DNA of 64,000 bases, from the NCBI GenBank assembly GCA_963573385.1, contig CAUYLG010009267.1, positions 1-64,000 on the forward strand, read 5' to 3'. The translations under genes were made by a program, and so were the position numbers. The DNA comes from Cacajao melanocephalus (taxonomy: Eukaryota > Chordata > Mammalia > Primates > Pitheciidae). This document shows, one piece after another, positions 29,346-41,764 of this stretch (its first letter is position 1; each line of letters starts with the position of its first letter). The notes beneath the pieces are model-generated. The model saw nothing but the letters and a program-made list of their open reading frames with translations. It was not told the origin of the DNA and did no database searches.

Positions 29346-29800
29346 TTTTTTTTTGTTTTTGTTTAATTTAATTTTTTAAACTTTTATTTTAGGTTCCAGG
29401 GTTCATGTGAAGGTTTGTTACATAGGTAAACATATGTCAGGAATGTTTGTTGTATAGATTATTTCATCACCCAGGTATTAATCCCAGTACTCAATAGTTA
29501 CCTTTTCTGCTCCTCTCCCTCCTCCAACCCTCCTCTCTCAAGTAGACCCCGGTGTCTGTTGTTTACTTCTATACATTCATAAGTTCTTATCATTGGCTCC
29601 CACGTGTAAGTGAGAACATGCAGTATTTGGTTTTCTGATCCTGCATTAGTTTGCTGAAGATAATAACCTCTAGCTCCATCCATGTTCCCGCAAAAGACGT
29701 GATCTCATTCTTTTTTATGGCTGCATAATATTCCATGGTGTATATATACATTTTCTTTATCCAATCTGTCATTGATGGGCATTCATGTTGATTTCATGTG
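29346..29800 (-). mobile_element. L1P 3' end, antisense, 5'-truncated
   Basis: Antisense primate L1 3' end: TTTATTTTAGGTTCCAGGGT, GGCTCCCACGTGTAAGTGAG, CATAATATTCCATGGTGTAT. A short minus-strand frame (29590-29772) is the end of ORF2. Duplications AAATAAGCAC and AAATAAGCAT flank it. It is inactive because it is truncated. Confidence 0.93.
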
Positions 29801-30055
29801 AAATAAGCATGTTCAATGTGTATATGGGGGTAGTAATGGAAGTTAATACAGCCTTTTTGGAGGCCAACTTCTTAGTTGAATTTCATGAGAGTGCTAATTT
29901 AATATTTCTGGTGATGGTAAACTATTGGCAATAATTTAAGTGGCCATCAATAGGGGAATGGCTAAAGTATAGTATGTCCATAATATTAAATGTAGCCATA
30001 CAGCTTTTTTCTTTTTCCTTACATTTCCTTTGACAGACTTTAAAGAAAGTATGTA

Positions 30056-30359
30056 TTTATTATTATTATTATTATTATTTTTAGACACAGGGTCCCACTC
30101 TGTTGCCCAGGCTGGGGTGCAGTGGTGTGGTCATGGCACACTGTAAGCTCAAACCTGTAGGCTCAAGCAATCCTCCTATCTTAGCCTCCTGAGTAGCTGG
30201 GACTATAGGCATGCACAATCATGCCTGGCAATTTTTTTTTTTTTACTTTTTGTAGAGATAGAGTCTTTCTATGTTGCCCAGGCTGGTCTCAAACTCCTGG
30301 CCTCAAATAATCCTCCCGCCTCAGCCTCTGAAGGTACTGAGCCACCATACCTGGCTGCC
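30056..30359 (-). repeat. AluJ-like, antisense, with (ATT)n tail
   Basis: Antisense Alu whose tail has become an ATT trinucleotide run (30056-30080). Confidence 0.95.
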
Positions 30360-30385
30360 TTGCAGCCTTAAAAAGAATGTAGTCA

Positions 30386-30515
30386 GGCTGGGTGTGGTGG
30401 CTCATGCCTGTAATCCAGGCACTTTGGAGGCCAAGGTGGGCAGATCACCTGAGGTTGGGAGTTCAAGACCAGCCTGACCAACATGGTGAAACCCCGTCTT
30501 TAAAAAAAAAAAAAA
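30386..30515 (+). repeat. Alu left-arm monomer with own A-tail
   Basis: Left arm only, ending CCCCGTCTTTAAA and then poly-A. AAAAGAATGTAGTC flanks it on both sides (30371-30384 and 30516-30529). It shares ACTTTGGAGGCC and GTCTTTAAA with the monomer at 3499. Confidence 0.95.
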
Positions 30516-30743
30516 AAAAGAATGTAGTCTATTTATTGATATTAAATACTCTCTGAAAAATATTGTTTATTAATAAAATGAAGTTTTATTAACAGTACTT
30601 GTAATTTTTAAAAAATCCAAAACATATTTCTGCGTGTAAATGTAGGTATATAAAAAGGCATGGAAGGCACACACCTAACTGCCAATGTTTGTGAGCTCTG
30701 AGAAGGAGCGTGGATTAGGGGATGGGGAGGGGATGGGGCATGA

Positions 30744-31116
<373 letters not shown>

Positions 31117-31238
31117 TAAATATAATAATAAAAATGGTACTGTAGCAAATCGGTTTGGTTATTCTGCAGTAGTCACATCGTAACAAGCTCCTTATGGGCC
31201 AGCAGTATGACTCTAGCTGAAAAGAAAAGTGGAATTTA

Positions 31239-31549
<311 letters not shown>

Positions 31550-31847
31550 TTAGAACAACTACATGGGGAAAATAAGTAGGATTTTCGTGAAATCCTCCCA
31601 TTTTTGCATAGCACAGAGCTGACTGGTTTTCTGTGTCTACAGCTTCCTAATGAAAGAGAGATAAAGAAACACATACTGAAATCAAAGTTGAGATCAAGGA
31701 TGATTAAAGAGAAAGAAATGAATACATATTAAAAGGAGATCACAGTAATTCTAGGGATTGAGAAAGCCAGCATATATAACGAGAGAGGTTATTCACCCTT
31801 AGTGACCTGGGAATGAAGGTATCACTAAACAGCTGCTCCAGAAAGAC

Positions 31848-32030
31848 CAGAAGTTTTCAAAGTGTGGTCCTGGACCAGAGGCATCACCATCACCAGGGAA
31901 CTTTCTAGAAATGCAAGTTCGCAGACCCTGACCCACACCTACTGAATCAGAAATGTGTGGGTGGGGCCCAACAAAGTTTTAGCAAGCCTTCCGGGGGATT
32001 CAGGTATGCGTTCAAGCTTGAGAAACATGA
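31848..32030. mobile_element. MER5-like hAT MITE, nearly complete
   Basis: TTTCAAAGTGTGGTCCTGGA, CATCACCAGGGAACTTTCTA, CTACTGAATCAGAAATGTGT and CAAGCTTGAGAAACATG cover a whole non-autonomous hAT element of MER5/MER58 style. Confidence 0.82.
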
Positions 32031-32035
32031 CTGTA

Positions 32036-32195
32036 GACCAGTGCTTCCCAGCATTGACTACATACGAGTCACCTGGGAGCGTTTTAAGCAGCACGTTCTG
32101 ATTCAGCAGGAAAGGCCAAGATGCTGCATTTCTCACAAACACCCAGCTAAGGCTGATGCTGCTGTGTCTCAGGTCACATGCTGAATCACTTCTGA
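32036..32195. mobile_element. Second hAT MITE, adjacent
   Basis: GACCAGTGCTTCCCAGCATT, GAGTCACCTGGGAGCGTTTT and GATTCAGCAGG resemble a MER5A-type element. It lies directly next to the preceding MITE. Confidence 0.65.
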
Positions 32196-32199
32196 AGGA

Positions 32200-34345
32200 A
32201 GACTGAGTGAGCATTCAGTGATTACAGGGCTTCGTAAGGAAATTGTCGAGGAAAATACAAATAGTGGCATCAGCTTGTCTCCATTGGTATTTTAAAGGAT
32301 AGGAGCAAGAAAAATGCTGCTTTCAATGGCTTGTTGCCTGGTGTTCTGCGGATGTTTCACCAACAGCGATGCTTTTGCATATCTGTAATGTGCTTCCTGA
32401 AAGCTCCAAGCATTACCTGTTAAGCACGCCTCTTTGCAGACGCAGAGGCTGACGCTGGCCCACAGAGCTATTTGTCTTCCAAGGTCACAGCAACCTTGGA
32501 CAGACTGGCCTGGCAAAGGTCTCCTGACTACCCGGCTGGAGCTTTCTGCAGGCCCCTTAAGGCTGTCCTAGTCAAGCCACAGTGGGAAGTAGTGACAGGG
32601 CTCATGAGATTAACAGTGCTGTGGCTCAGTTGTAAAAACCGGACCAGTTCGGTCTCCAGGCTCACTGGTGAATAACAGGAATCTTTATCATCCTTTCCGT
32701 CAGAAAGCATTTATTTAAAACCCCTTGGCTAACTCACAGGGTGAGCTGGCCTGTCACACACCATCACATGGTGTGGAAACTGGCAATTAAATTTAGCAAC
32801 CCACCTCAGCAAACTCAGACTGAGATGTTTACTGGCCAGACCAGCCCAGGAGGAGCCAGGGGCTTTCATTCCTAAATCAAGAGGTTTCCAGAAAAAGTGA
32901 AATACGGCTTGGGTGGGTTATGCTGAATTATGAGCACCTGTCCCCATCAATAACTTGGCGTCCTCAAAATGCTACAGCAGGACTCTGAGGTCCAAGAATG
33001 CCTGTCCTGTACACGGCTGAGGGACGGCTATTGGCTTCACTGCAGGGCTGCTGCTCAGAGAGGGGGACATACCGAAAGGGAGGTGCTTGCTTGCTCCAAG
33101 GACAGCTTGTTTGTTTACTGACTCTGGGGACAGAGAGAGACAACATTAATCAAAGAATAAATGTCATTTCCCCTTCACACCCCGAGAAGAGTGCTGCAAC
33201 TGTGGCCTGTGGTTTATCTGTAACAACGTAGGTGAGCGACTCGAGTGCATTTCCATGATGGCAAACAGCAAGGTGGGCAGGCTGAGGAGCGTTTCCCGGT
33301 TTACAGGGGACAGTCAGAATTACGGCCTGGATGCCGTGCGACAGCTCTGCCTGTAGTCCAGGAAGCTTTTCTGTTATAAAGGTCTACTTTCTGGATCACC
33401 GCTGGGGCTGCAAACTAGCAAAAGTGGAGTTTGTGTGCATCTTCCGATTCAGTGGTAAGAGTTACGATGTTTCAACAAGAGGGGCTGCCACGTGTCATCT
33501 TAGCCAAAGACTCGGCCAGAGTCCTCCTCTTTAGCGCGGCTGGGAATGTGATGGTGAGAGAGAGGCAAGAGGATGAGTCTTGCACAAGCTAGACTCGTTA
33601 GTCACGGCTTTCCCAACTCTTGACGTGCCTGGTAAATTACAGCTGCCCAAGTGTGGTGAGGGCTTGCCTTTGACATGGGCCCAGATCTGTTGCTGTGGGC
33701 GGAAAGGCAAGGACCCTCGCAGCCCTACAGGAAGATAACAGAAACCACTCTCCCTGTGTGTGAAAGCACCCGCTGCTGCTCAGATTTAGATAAAGGCGTT
33801 TCAGCTCTAGCACACCCACAGGACTATCTGTTCTCCCACCTTACACAATGGCATCTTACAACAGGGAACAAACTTTCGAGTGTCGTAAACTGGGCCCTGA
33901 GGGGAGGAAAAAGGCTGGCGGATATGGGAGCTACCCCTGCTCAGAAATGAAGGGGAGTGGCTCTGTATTCTTCTGAATGTATAACCCTAGTGAATTTCCA
34001 GTAATGCTGGCTGATGATGGAAGGGCATCAAAGCCTTTAAGGCTGGTAAACCGAGCTTGCCAAGCTGGATTCTCGCACATGCTGTCATTAGGAGTCCTGG
34101 CAACCTGTTAGTGCCCACTCTGCCCCTTCCACGTCCCATCTTTATCTCTGCTTTCCTCCCTTCCTTTTTTCCTTTGTCCCCTTGTCTCTGATTTCCTCTC
34201 CCCTTTTTAGACCTAAAAGCAAAGAGTGTCTCCCTCCAGACCTTCCTTGAGTGACTGGGGCCCCTGAGCTAAGGAGATAACTGGTCTTCCACGGGGTAGA
34301 AGAAACAGGTCAGGGCCAACACTGATGCAGCCTTGAGTCTAACAC
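32200..34345. other. Repeat-free unique block with retained CpG
   Basis: About 2.1 kb without a recognisable repeat. From 32.9 to 34.0 kb CpG is clearly more frequent than in neighbouring DNA, but it is not dense enough to be a classical CpG island. No gene is recognised. An isolated open frame across 33150-33357 is rich in Cys but unsupported. Confidence 0.5.
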
Positions 34346-34349
34346 CAGC

Positions 34350-34520
34350 ATGACCCACTGTGTGGGTCATTGTCTATTTTCAGTGCCTGGTTCTGTAAGA
34401 TGGAGATAATGGTCCTTCCTCTTCCTGCCTTCCCAAGGATGATTTCAAGGACAAGCCAGATGGTACTTAAGAGCCCGCCTCGGAGGAAGGGCATGGTGTG
34501 AGTGCTGGGCATTATCAGGA
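34350..34520 (-). repeat. MIR, antisense
   Basis: TGTAAGATGGAGATAATGGT and the AGGATGATTTCAAGGACAAG segment match antisense MIR. Confidence 0.72.
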
Positions 34521-34604
34521 TTGCTCATTTTCCTTCCAGAGTCTGCTGACATTCTTACTCGTGTCTTTCTCATCTTGTAAAGCAGGTTGCATCCTAAGAA
34601 TTGT

Positions 34605-34715
34605 GTTTGGTTCGAGGTCACACAAGGTTGGATGCCTCAGCTGGATTTAAACAAAGAACAACTGAGTTCCTAATTATGGCTCAGCCCATTGGACCACAGT
34701 GACCTCTGGTCTCTG
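34605..34715 (+). repeat. MIR 3' part (probable)
   Basis: TCGAGGTCACACAAGGTTGG, CAGCTGGATTTAAACAAAGA and GAGTTCCTAATTATGGCTCA fit the MIR 3' region. Confidence 0.6.
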
Positions 34716-35272
34716 TACCTGGAAGCCCAGCCCTGTTGGAGAAAGTAATGCGCCTGCCCTCCAGGTGGTATGGAAAACCTGCTGTGCCGCTCCTGCCTCC
34801 TCCCCCAGCGGCCAGGTGAAATCCAGCTCTCTGTGTTCCCAGCATCTCACACCTGCCTAGCACAGCCTGCCTTGCAGAGCAGGTCAGCCGTGAGTCGCTC
34901 AATTTGGCGAGGGGAGTCAGAGAACGCAAATCTGCTTGTGGGATTCAGAAGTGATGGACAGGCTCCAAGTGTGAGATTTCCAGGCTAATTAAACAGTTTC
35001 CATTCTGTGAAACTTTGAATTCAATTAGTTTGCATAGGGGGCATCTAAAACTGAAATGCCAGGGAGGCAGAAATGCCAAACAAAAGTGGAAAAATGCCTT
35101 CTGAGCGAGCAACCAGCCCAGCTGCACAGCGGCACTGCAGTGGTGGTTTTCCTGGATTGCTGCGCTCTGCTTTGGACTGCAGTGCTGTCTTCTGTGAACT
35201 ACATTTCTTAGGAGCCCTTGCTCCTGGCTTCTGGCTGTCCTCAGGGCATCATTGAGGATAAACTGAAGGGTT

Positions 35273-35930
<658 letters not shown>

Positions 35931-36084
35931 TGGAATCTCTGAGGGCACCTCTGTGGTACACAGGAGGAGCCTGAAACCCGGAGAAGCCCCGGACCTGCCA
36001 GTGTGAATTGCATTAGCGGTGGGGCAGGACCCAGCTCTCCCAGGATAACTTAGACTCCTGTGGCTCTTCCTTGTCGGATGGGGG

Positions 36085-36200
36085 GCACTTTTTAGTTTAA
36101 TCTTAAAAAGTTTATAAATAGGGTAAAAAATTCACAACACATAAGAGGGTGCACAATAAAACCTCAATTTTCCTCTCTCTGAATCCCCGTTTTCCAGAAT
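36085..36200 (+). repeat. AT-rich repeat unit, inverted partner at 40305
   Basis: The 42-base core 36131-36172 is the reverse complement of 40323-40364 with 39 of 42 positions identical, and similarity extends weakly on both sides. I cannot name the family. Confidence 0.7.
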
Positions 36201-36219
36201 TGCAGATAAAAGATTACAG

Positions 36220-36425
36220 TCTTGTAATATTTAGGATGTGTCAGACCCTGGACTGGGATTTTTTCTCAACTTACTTGTTACTTACAATAACCTCATGAGA
36301 TGTTACAGGTGGGGAAACTGAGGCTCGGAGGCAGAAAGCAATTTGCCCAAGTATGTGCCTAAGCTGGATTTGAAACCAGGTCTGCCTGAGTCCCGAGCCT
36401 AGGCTGTTCCTGGTGTATCCCAGGA
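36220..36425 (+). repeat. MIR, nearly full length
   Basis: GGATGTGTCAGACCCTGGAC, CAATAACCTCATGAGATGTT, GGGGAAACTGAGGCTCGGAG and TGGATTTGAAACCAGGTCTG follow MIR from 5' to 3'. Confidence 0.92.
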
Positions 36426-36669
36426 GATCATATGCCGTTGTCCATGGTAGTTAAGAACAGTGTCCTTTGCTCTCAGCCTGGTCTCAGAATATGGGTCACG
36501 TGATCACGCTGACCATACCATGCTATGCCTTGGTGATGGACAAGCCTTGGTGATGTAGATTCCTTGATAGTTGAGGCTTGGCCCTGGATTCCCATAGACA
36601 TCATTGGGTTTAAGGACAGCCTTCACACTTTGGTAGATAGTTCTTTCTGGCTTATTACCAGGGGTGTGG

Positions 36670-36790
36670 ACAGCAACATGAACTCTTCCTCTTCCAGGGA
36701 GCCTTCCCTCACTTCCACAGCTCTCAGGATCTCCTGGTCCATGCTGCACTGCTTACCTCTTAACTTCATGGGATTATTTGTTCTAATTTA
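36670..36790 (+). repeat. L2 fragment
   Basis: TCTTCCAGGGAGCCTTCCCT and the following C/T-rich block resemble the L2 3' UTR. Confidence 0.55.
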
Positions 36791-36794
36791 TTTT

Positions 36795-37265
36795 CTCTTT
36801 AAAAATTGTGGCGAAGTGCATGTAACGTAAAACTTACCTGCTGGGCCCGTTGGCTCACACCTGTAATCCCATCACTTTGGGAGGCCGAGGCGGGCGGATC
36901 ACCTGAACTCAGGAGTTCGAGACCAGCCTGGCCAATATAGCAAAAACCTGTCTCTACTAAAAATAGAAAAATTAGCTGGGTGTGGTGGCAGGCACCTCTA
37001 AGCCCAGCTACTTGGGAGGCTGAGGCAGGAGAATCGGTTGAACCTGGGAGGTGGAGATTGTAAGTCAGCTGAGATTGTGCCGCTGCACTCCAGCCTGAGT
37101 GAGACTTCTACTTCGTTTCTATGACTTTGATGACTCTAGGTATCTCCTGTAAGCAGAATCATTCAGTATCTGTCCTTTTGTGTCTGGCTTATCTTAGCAT
37201 AATGTTCTCAAGGTCCATTTATGTTGTAGTATGTGTCTAAATTTTCTTCCTTTTAAGGCGTTCTT
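36795..37265 (-). mobile_element. L1M fragment, antisense, interrupted by Alu
   Basis: Left piece: GAAGTGCATGTAACGTAAAA. Right piece: TTTCTATGACTTTGATGACT, AGCAGAATCATTCAGTATCT and TTAGCATAATGTTCTCAAGG. The two pieces do not abut in the L1M order I know, so some target sequence seems lost at the Alu. Confidence 0.82.
36841..37105 (+). repeat. Alu without A-tail, inside L1M
   Basis: Sense Alu that ends in CCAGCCTGAGTGAGACTTCT with no poly-A and no visible target-site duplication. Confidence 0.93.
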
Positions 37266-39220
37266 CTTAAGTACATTTCATGTTAATGCTCTAAAGGTGA
37301 GTACATCCTTGTGGCTTTTGAAGTCTCACACAGTATGGCAATATATTTGACTGCTCAGTCAGTATTAATGAGTGGACGATGCAGATTTGAAAGAGTGTTT
37401 CCTTCCAAGAAGAACAGGAAAGAAGCTGCCGCATTTGGGTGTGTGAGCTCTTTTCTTGTTCAAGGCCAAGGGAGTCTCCATAGCCACGGCTGACCGTGGC
37501 CAGCTCTCCTGCATGTGGCCGCTGTCCCGTGGGCTTTACAGAGAGCGTGAAGGCTAGGACTTTCCCTTCCTGTTTTACATTGTAGAAATGGGGGACAAAG
37601 AGACCGAATGACATGGCCACACAGCTGATTCGAAGAGGGGCGAACTGGCTCTGTGGACGAGGTTTGTTTAGGGCGTGGTAAGGGGTTTTGTCTTGGAGGT
37701 ATCAGGGTGTGCGAGGCTCCAGTTGCGTCTGCATGTAACAGGCTGGAGTTTGCCGTGCCAGGCCTCCCCCGCCCCTCCCATCTTTAGACAGCAGCCTGGT
37801 GCTGGCCTTGGCTTGCTTTCCTGTCTTGCTGAAGGAGCCCCACGAGGTGGCCCAGTGTCCTCCGTCTGTAGGGTCTCAGGCCTTGAGTACCTCATGCCCC
37901 AGGAGCGCATCTTGATGCTGGACTTTGCTTTGAGGTCAGCCTGGAGCTCATTCTAGCTGGGCCTGGTGACCCTGAAGCTGTCCCCATCAACACTGCTCCA
38001 GCTTCTCAGAGGCCCACGGCTCTGGTCAAACCAGGAACACAGCCCATTCCAGACGTGCCCCTGTGTCAATGGGAAGCACGTGGCCTGGGGTGGAGGAGGG
38101 GAAGATGGGGGTGGCTGTCCCTGTTCATCATCCGGGGACAGTTCTCTTCCTGTCCCCTGAGCTCTGGTGTGTTACTGAAAGCCAAAAGGAAGCACATAGA
38201 GTTTAAACAAATAAACAAAGAACAAACACTGGGATAGGGCACTGTCACCTCTAGGATGCCACGTTCTAAGATGCGCACAGGCCCGGGAGTGGTGTGACAT
38301 GATAAGTCTGCCAAAACAGCTCTTGGTGGAAACACATTCGAGGTCTTATCAGTCAGTCCCAAACAGTGTAGACACAGACACAGATGGGCGTGGCATTTAA
38401 GCCAGAAGTGTTCCAGGTATTGTGTGTGTGTGGTGGGGGTAACGTGTAAGTTCTGTTTCCTGAGATGTTGAGAAGAAGCCCTGCCTGCCTGGATTGGCTT
38501 CTGGGAGGCAGCCTCTGAGCAGGCCTGCTGGTACAGGAAGCATCTGCCGTCCCTCCTGGAGCTAGTGTGCACACGAAGTCGCCCCCGGCCTGCTCGCTGG
38601 CCAGCCTGGAGCATGGAGGGGGAAGACGTTGCAGAGGGCATGGGTGGGTGAGGCCAAGGGTTTGCAATAGGTCTCAACCTGTTGCCTTCAAGGCGGGGCC
38701 TCCCATAAAAGGCCCCTTCAGCCAGAATCTGCGTTCCTTTTGAGCCTTGTACAGCACAAAATGAATCCAAGACAGGCAGACGGTCTGGTTTTACTCCTTC
38801 AGTTGATATATTCTAAACTCTCTAGTGCACATTTACATTTTGAATCACATGCTGACTTACTGTTTGTGTGGGGAGCTGACCCAAGGGCTATGGGGCTGGG
38901 GGAGGCTCCTGGCCAGGTGCGGCGAGGGGTACGCCCACACAGAGGCAGCCCTCTGCCCAGGAGCCCGCGGGTCTCTAGAGCCTACTTGCACAATGCTTCC
39001 TACGTGTGTTTGCATCACAGCCTCAGCAACGGTCATGTCAGCATGTGACCTTTACAGCTGTTGACAAGGAGCCACTGCTGGACACCGTGCTCAGGAGGAG
39101 CAGTCCCTCTTCCGGCTACTCTCCTGCCTGCCCGCCCCACACGCTGAGGCCCACAGCTGGCCCCTTGGCATTTTATTTCATTTAATTTTTAAATTTTATT
39201 CTGTTTTATTCATTTAATTT
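37266..39220. other. GC-rich unique block
   Basis: About 1.9 kb with only a MIR piece recognised. It holds the longest open frame of the window (minus strand 38066-38770, 234 codons). That frame has no recognisable domain and low-complexity composition, and long frames are expected by chance in GC-rich DNA. A CTCF-like CCACGAGGTGGC lies at 37840-37851. Confidence 0.5.
37565..37665 (+). repeat. MIR fragment
   Basis: TTTTACATTGTAGAAATGGG and CATGGCCACACAGCTGATTC match the MIR core. Confidence 0.72.
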
Positions 39221-39224
39221 AATG

Positions 39225-39348
39225 TTATTTTAAAGATGGGTCTCGCTCTGTTGCCCAGGCTGGCCATGAACTCCTGGGCTCAAGTGATCCTCCTGCCTCA
39301 GGCTCCCAAAGTGCTGGGATGACAAATGTGAGCCACCATGCCTGGCCT
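39225..39348 (-). repeat. Alu left-arm monomer (FLAM-like), antisense
   Basis: Only the left arm is present, read in reverse from AAAGATGGGTCTCGCTCTGT to CACCATGCCTGGCC, with an AT-rich tail on its left. Confidence 0.88.
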
Positions 39349-39379
39349 ATTTATTTTAGAGTTTATTTTATGATTATGA

Positions 39380-39691
<312 letters not shown>

Positions 39692-40129
39692 TAACCTCAG
39701 TGCCTGATGCACACTGCTAGAGAATGTGGCACTTCTCCCTCCCTGTGTAGACCCGAGATCGGCCCCCTGTGTCCTGGCCTCACTGCTGTCACCTCCAGGC
39801 GTCGTTTGGCAAGTGCACCCACTTGTACCCTGGTATTTTCTGATTCTCAGTAGGGCTTGAAGAACCTCCTGCTCCCAGCTTTATCTGACTTGAGGAGGAG
39901 TCAGGTGAAAGGAAAAGACACAGGGTGCCTTGCAGAAGACCTGGCAGAAGAGGGTAGAGGAGGGAGACATTTCTGGGCAGGAAAACACTAACAGTGCCGC
40001 TCAGCGGCTCTCAGGCCTAGAGGGGTGTCATCCCTATAATTCAAAGCAGGCCCTAGAACCGCCTGGGCAGAAGGGCCACAGGGGGATCCTTTTCTCTCCC
40101 TCATGGCAATTTAGGCCATTCTTCCCTGG

Positions 40130-40300
40130 AACACAGGAGTCAGAGTTGGCCAGGTAAGGGGCAGAGAGAAAGGCAATTTCAGGAAGAGGAAGCGCCCATA
40201 CACACCCCTGCACCTGGAGGAAAGTTAGATGCCATGGAAACCTGGTGCCCTTGGAGGCTGCACATAGTTGCATGTGGCACAGTGGCAAGCAGGGGAACCG
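40130..40300 (-). repeat. L2-like segment, inverted partner at 41960
   Basis: Its reverse complement aligns with 41960-42110. The core 40137-40192 matches 42043-42098 at 52 of 56 positions. The content (C/T-rich, GGAATTGC-type block) is L2-like. Confidence 0.65.
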
Positions 40301-40304
40301 GGAA

Positions 40305-40425
40305 GCGGGGGTCAAGGGAAAAGAAAATTGAGATTTTATTGTGCACCCTCTTATGCATTGTGAAAATTTTATCGCATATATAGGAGAATTTTTTTTTAAC
40401 ATTAAACTAAAAAAGTTGCACAACT
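40305..40425 (-). repeat. AT-rich repeat unit, inverted partner at 36085
   Basis: Reverse-oriented copy of the 36.1 kb unit. The shared core includes TTTATTGTGCACCCTCTTAT. Confidence 0.7.
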
Positions 40426-40750
40426 TTTCACTAATTTCTTGGAAATAGGAAGATACAGAGATTCTCTGAGTGACTCATGGTCAGCCTCTGCTCATGGGCC
40501 TGGGTGCTGATCGTTTCAGCCCCTGATACCTCCTTGACTGCTTCCCAAAGCCAATTAATCACCAAGTTCTACTAGTGGTAGCTCTTAAACATTCTTTGAA
40601 TACATTCATTTCTCTCTATTACTCCTTAATTCAGGAGTCAGTAAGCTATGGTTCTCAGGCCTGATCTGTCTGCTGACTGGTTTGTAAATAAAGTTTTATT
40701 GGAACAGGGCCATGTTCATTCATTTGTATACCATGCATAGCTGATTTCTT

Positions 40751-41045
40751 TTTTGAGATAGGGTCTCCCTCTGTCATCCAGGCTGGAATGCAGTGGTGCG
40801 ATCTCAGCTCACTGATGCTTCAATATCCTGGTCTCGAGCAATCCTCCCTCCTCGGCTTCCTGAGTAGGTGGGACTACAGGCACACAACACCATGCCTAGC
40901 TAATTTTTTTTTTTTTGTATTTTTTGTAGAGATGGTGTCTCACCGTGTTTCCAAGGCTGGTCTCACACTCCTGGGTTCAAGTGATCCACCTGCTTCAGCC
41001 TCCCAAAGCATTGGGATTACAGGCATGAACCACCGTGCCCAGCCC
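40751..41045 (-). repeat. Alu in hAT element
   Basis: Antisense Alu flanked by GCTGATTTCTT on both sides (40740-40750 and 41049-41059). Confidence 0.96.
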
Positions 41046-41065
41046 ATGGCTGATTTCTTTATTGT

Positions 41066-41626
41066 TTTCTTTTCTTTTTGAGACAGGGTCTTACTCTGTT
41101 GCCCAGGCTGGAGTGTAGTGGTGCAACCACAGCTCACTGCAGCCTCAAACTCCTGGGATCAAGCCATCCTCCCACCTCAGCCTCCTGAGTAGCTGGGACC
41201 ACAGGCATGTACTACCACACCTAGCTAGTTTTAAATTTTTTTTCTTTTGAGTTGGAGTTTCACTCTCACCCAGGCTGGAGTGCAGTGGCATGATCTCAGC
41301 TCATGGCAATCTCTGCTTTACAGGTTCAAGCAATTGCCTCAGCCGCCTGAGTAGCTGGGATTACAGGCATGCGGCCACCATGCCTAACTTTTGTATTTTT
41401 AGTAGAGATGGGATTTCACCATGTTGGTCAGGATGGTCTCAAACTCCTGATCTTGTGATCTGCCTGCCTCAGCCTCCCAAAGTGCTGGGATAGTTTTAAT
41501 TTTTTTTGTAGAGATGGGGATCTCGCTCTGTTGGCCAGGCTGGTCTTGAACTCCTGAGCTCAAGTGATCCTCCCACTTCAGCCTCCCAAACTGTTGGGAT
41601 TACAGGCCTGCTCCACTGCTCCGGCC
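41066..41626 (-). repeat. AluJ-like split by a younger Alu
   Basis: One antisense AluJ: right arm 41066-41241 (GAGACAGGGTCTTACTCTGT) and left arm 41492-41626 (GAGATGGGGATCTCGCTCTG). Another Alu lies between the arms. Confidence 0.93.
41242..41491 (-). repeat. Alu inserted in AluJ, 5'-truncated
   Basis: Antisense Alu that lacks its 5' end (stops at AAAGTGCTGGGAT). Duplications AGTTTTAAATTTTTT and AGTTTTAATTTTTTT come from the host AluJ. Confidence 0.95.
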
Positions 41627-41764
41627 CGTGCTTTCTTGCTAAAAAGACAGAGTTGAATATTCCCCAGATATTTACTATCTGGCCCTTTAGAGAAAATAGT
41701 TGCAGACTCCTGCCCTAATTCATCCATTAACCTGTTTCAGTGGAGTGAGCGAAGCTTCTTCCTA

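Larger units (their letters stand above)
40632..41718. mobile_element. hAT-type element split by Alus
   Basis: Same family as 11650-11995. Left piece 40632-40750 (AATAAAGTTTTATTGGAACA), a short piece near 41046-41065, right piece 41627-41718 (ATTTACTATCTGGCCCTTTA). Two independent Alu insertions separate the pieces. Confidence 0.85.

Noticed and set aside
29590..29772. 60-codon minus-strand frame
   Set aside because: It is the tail of L1 ORF2 in a truncated element, not a host gene.
33150..33357. Cys-rich open frame without an early start codon, next to a GTAG|GTGAGC donor-like site
   Set aside because: No acceptor of quality, no homology and no conservation evidence.
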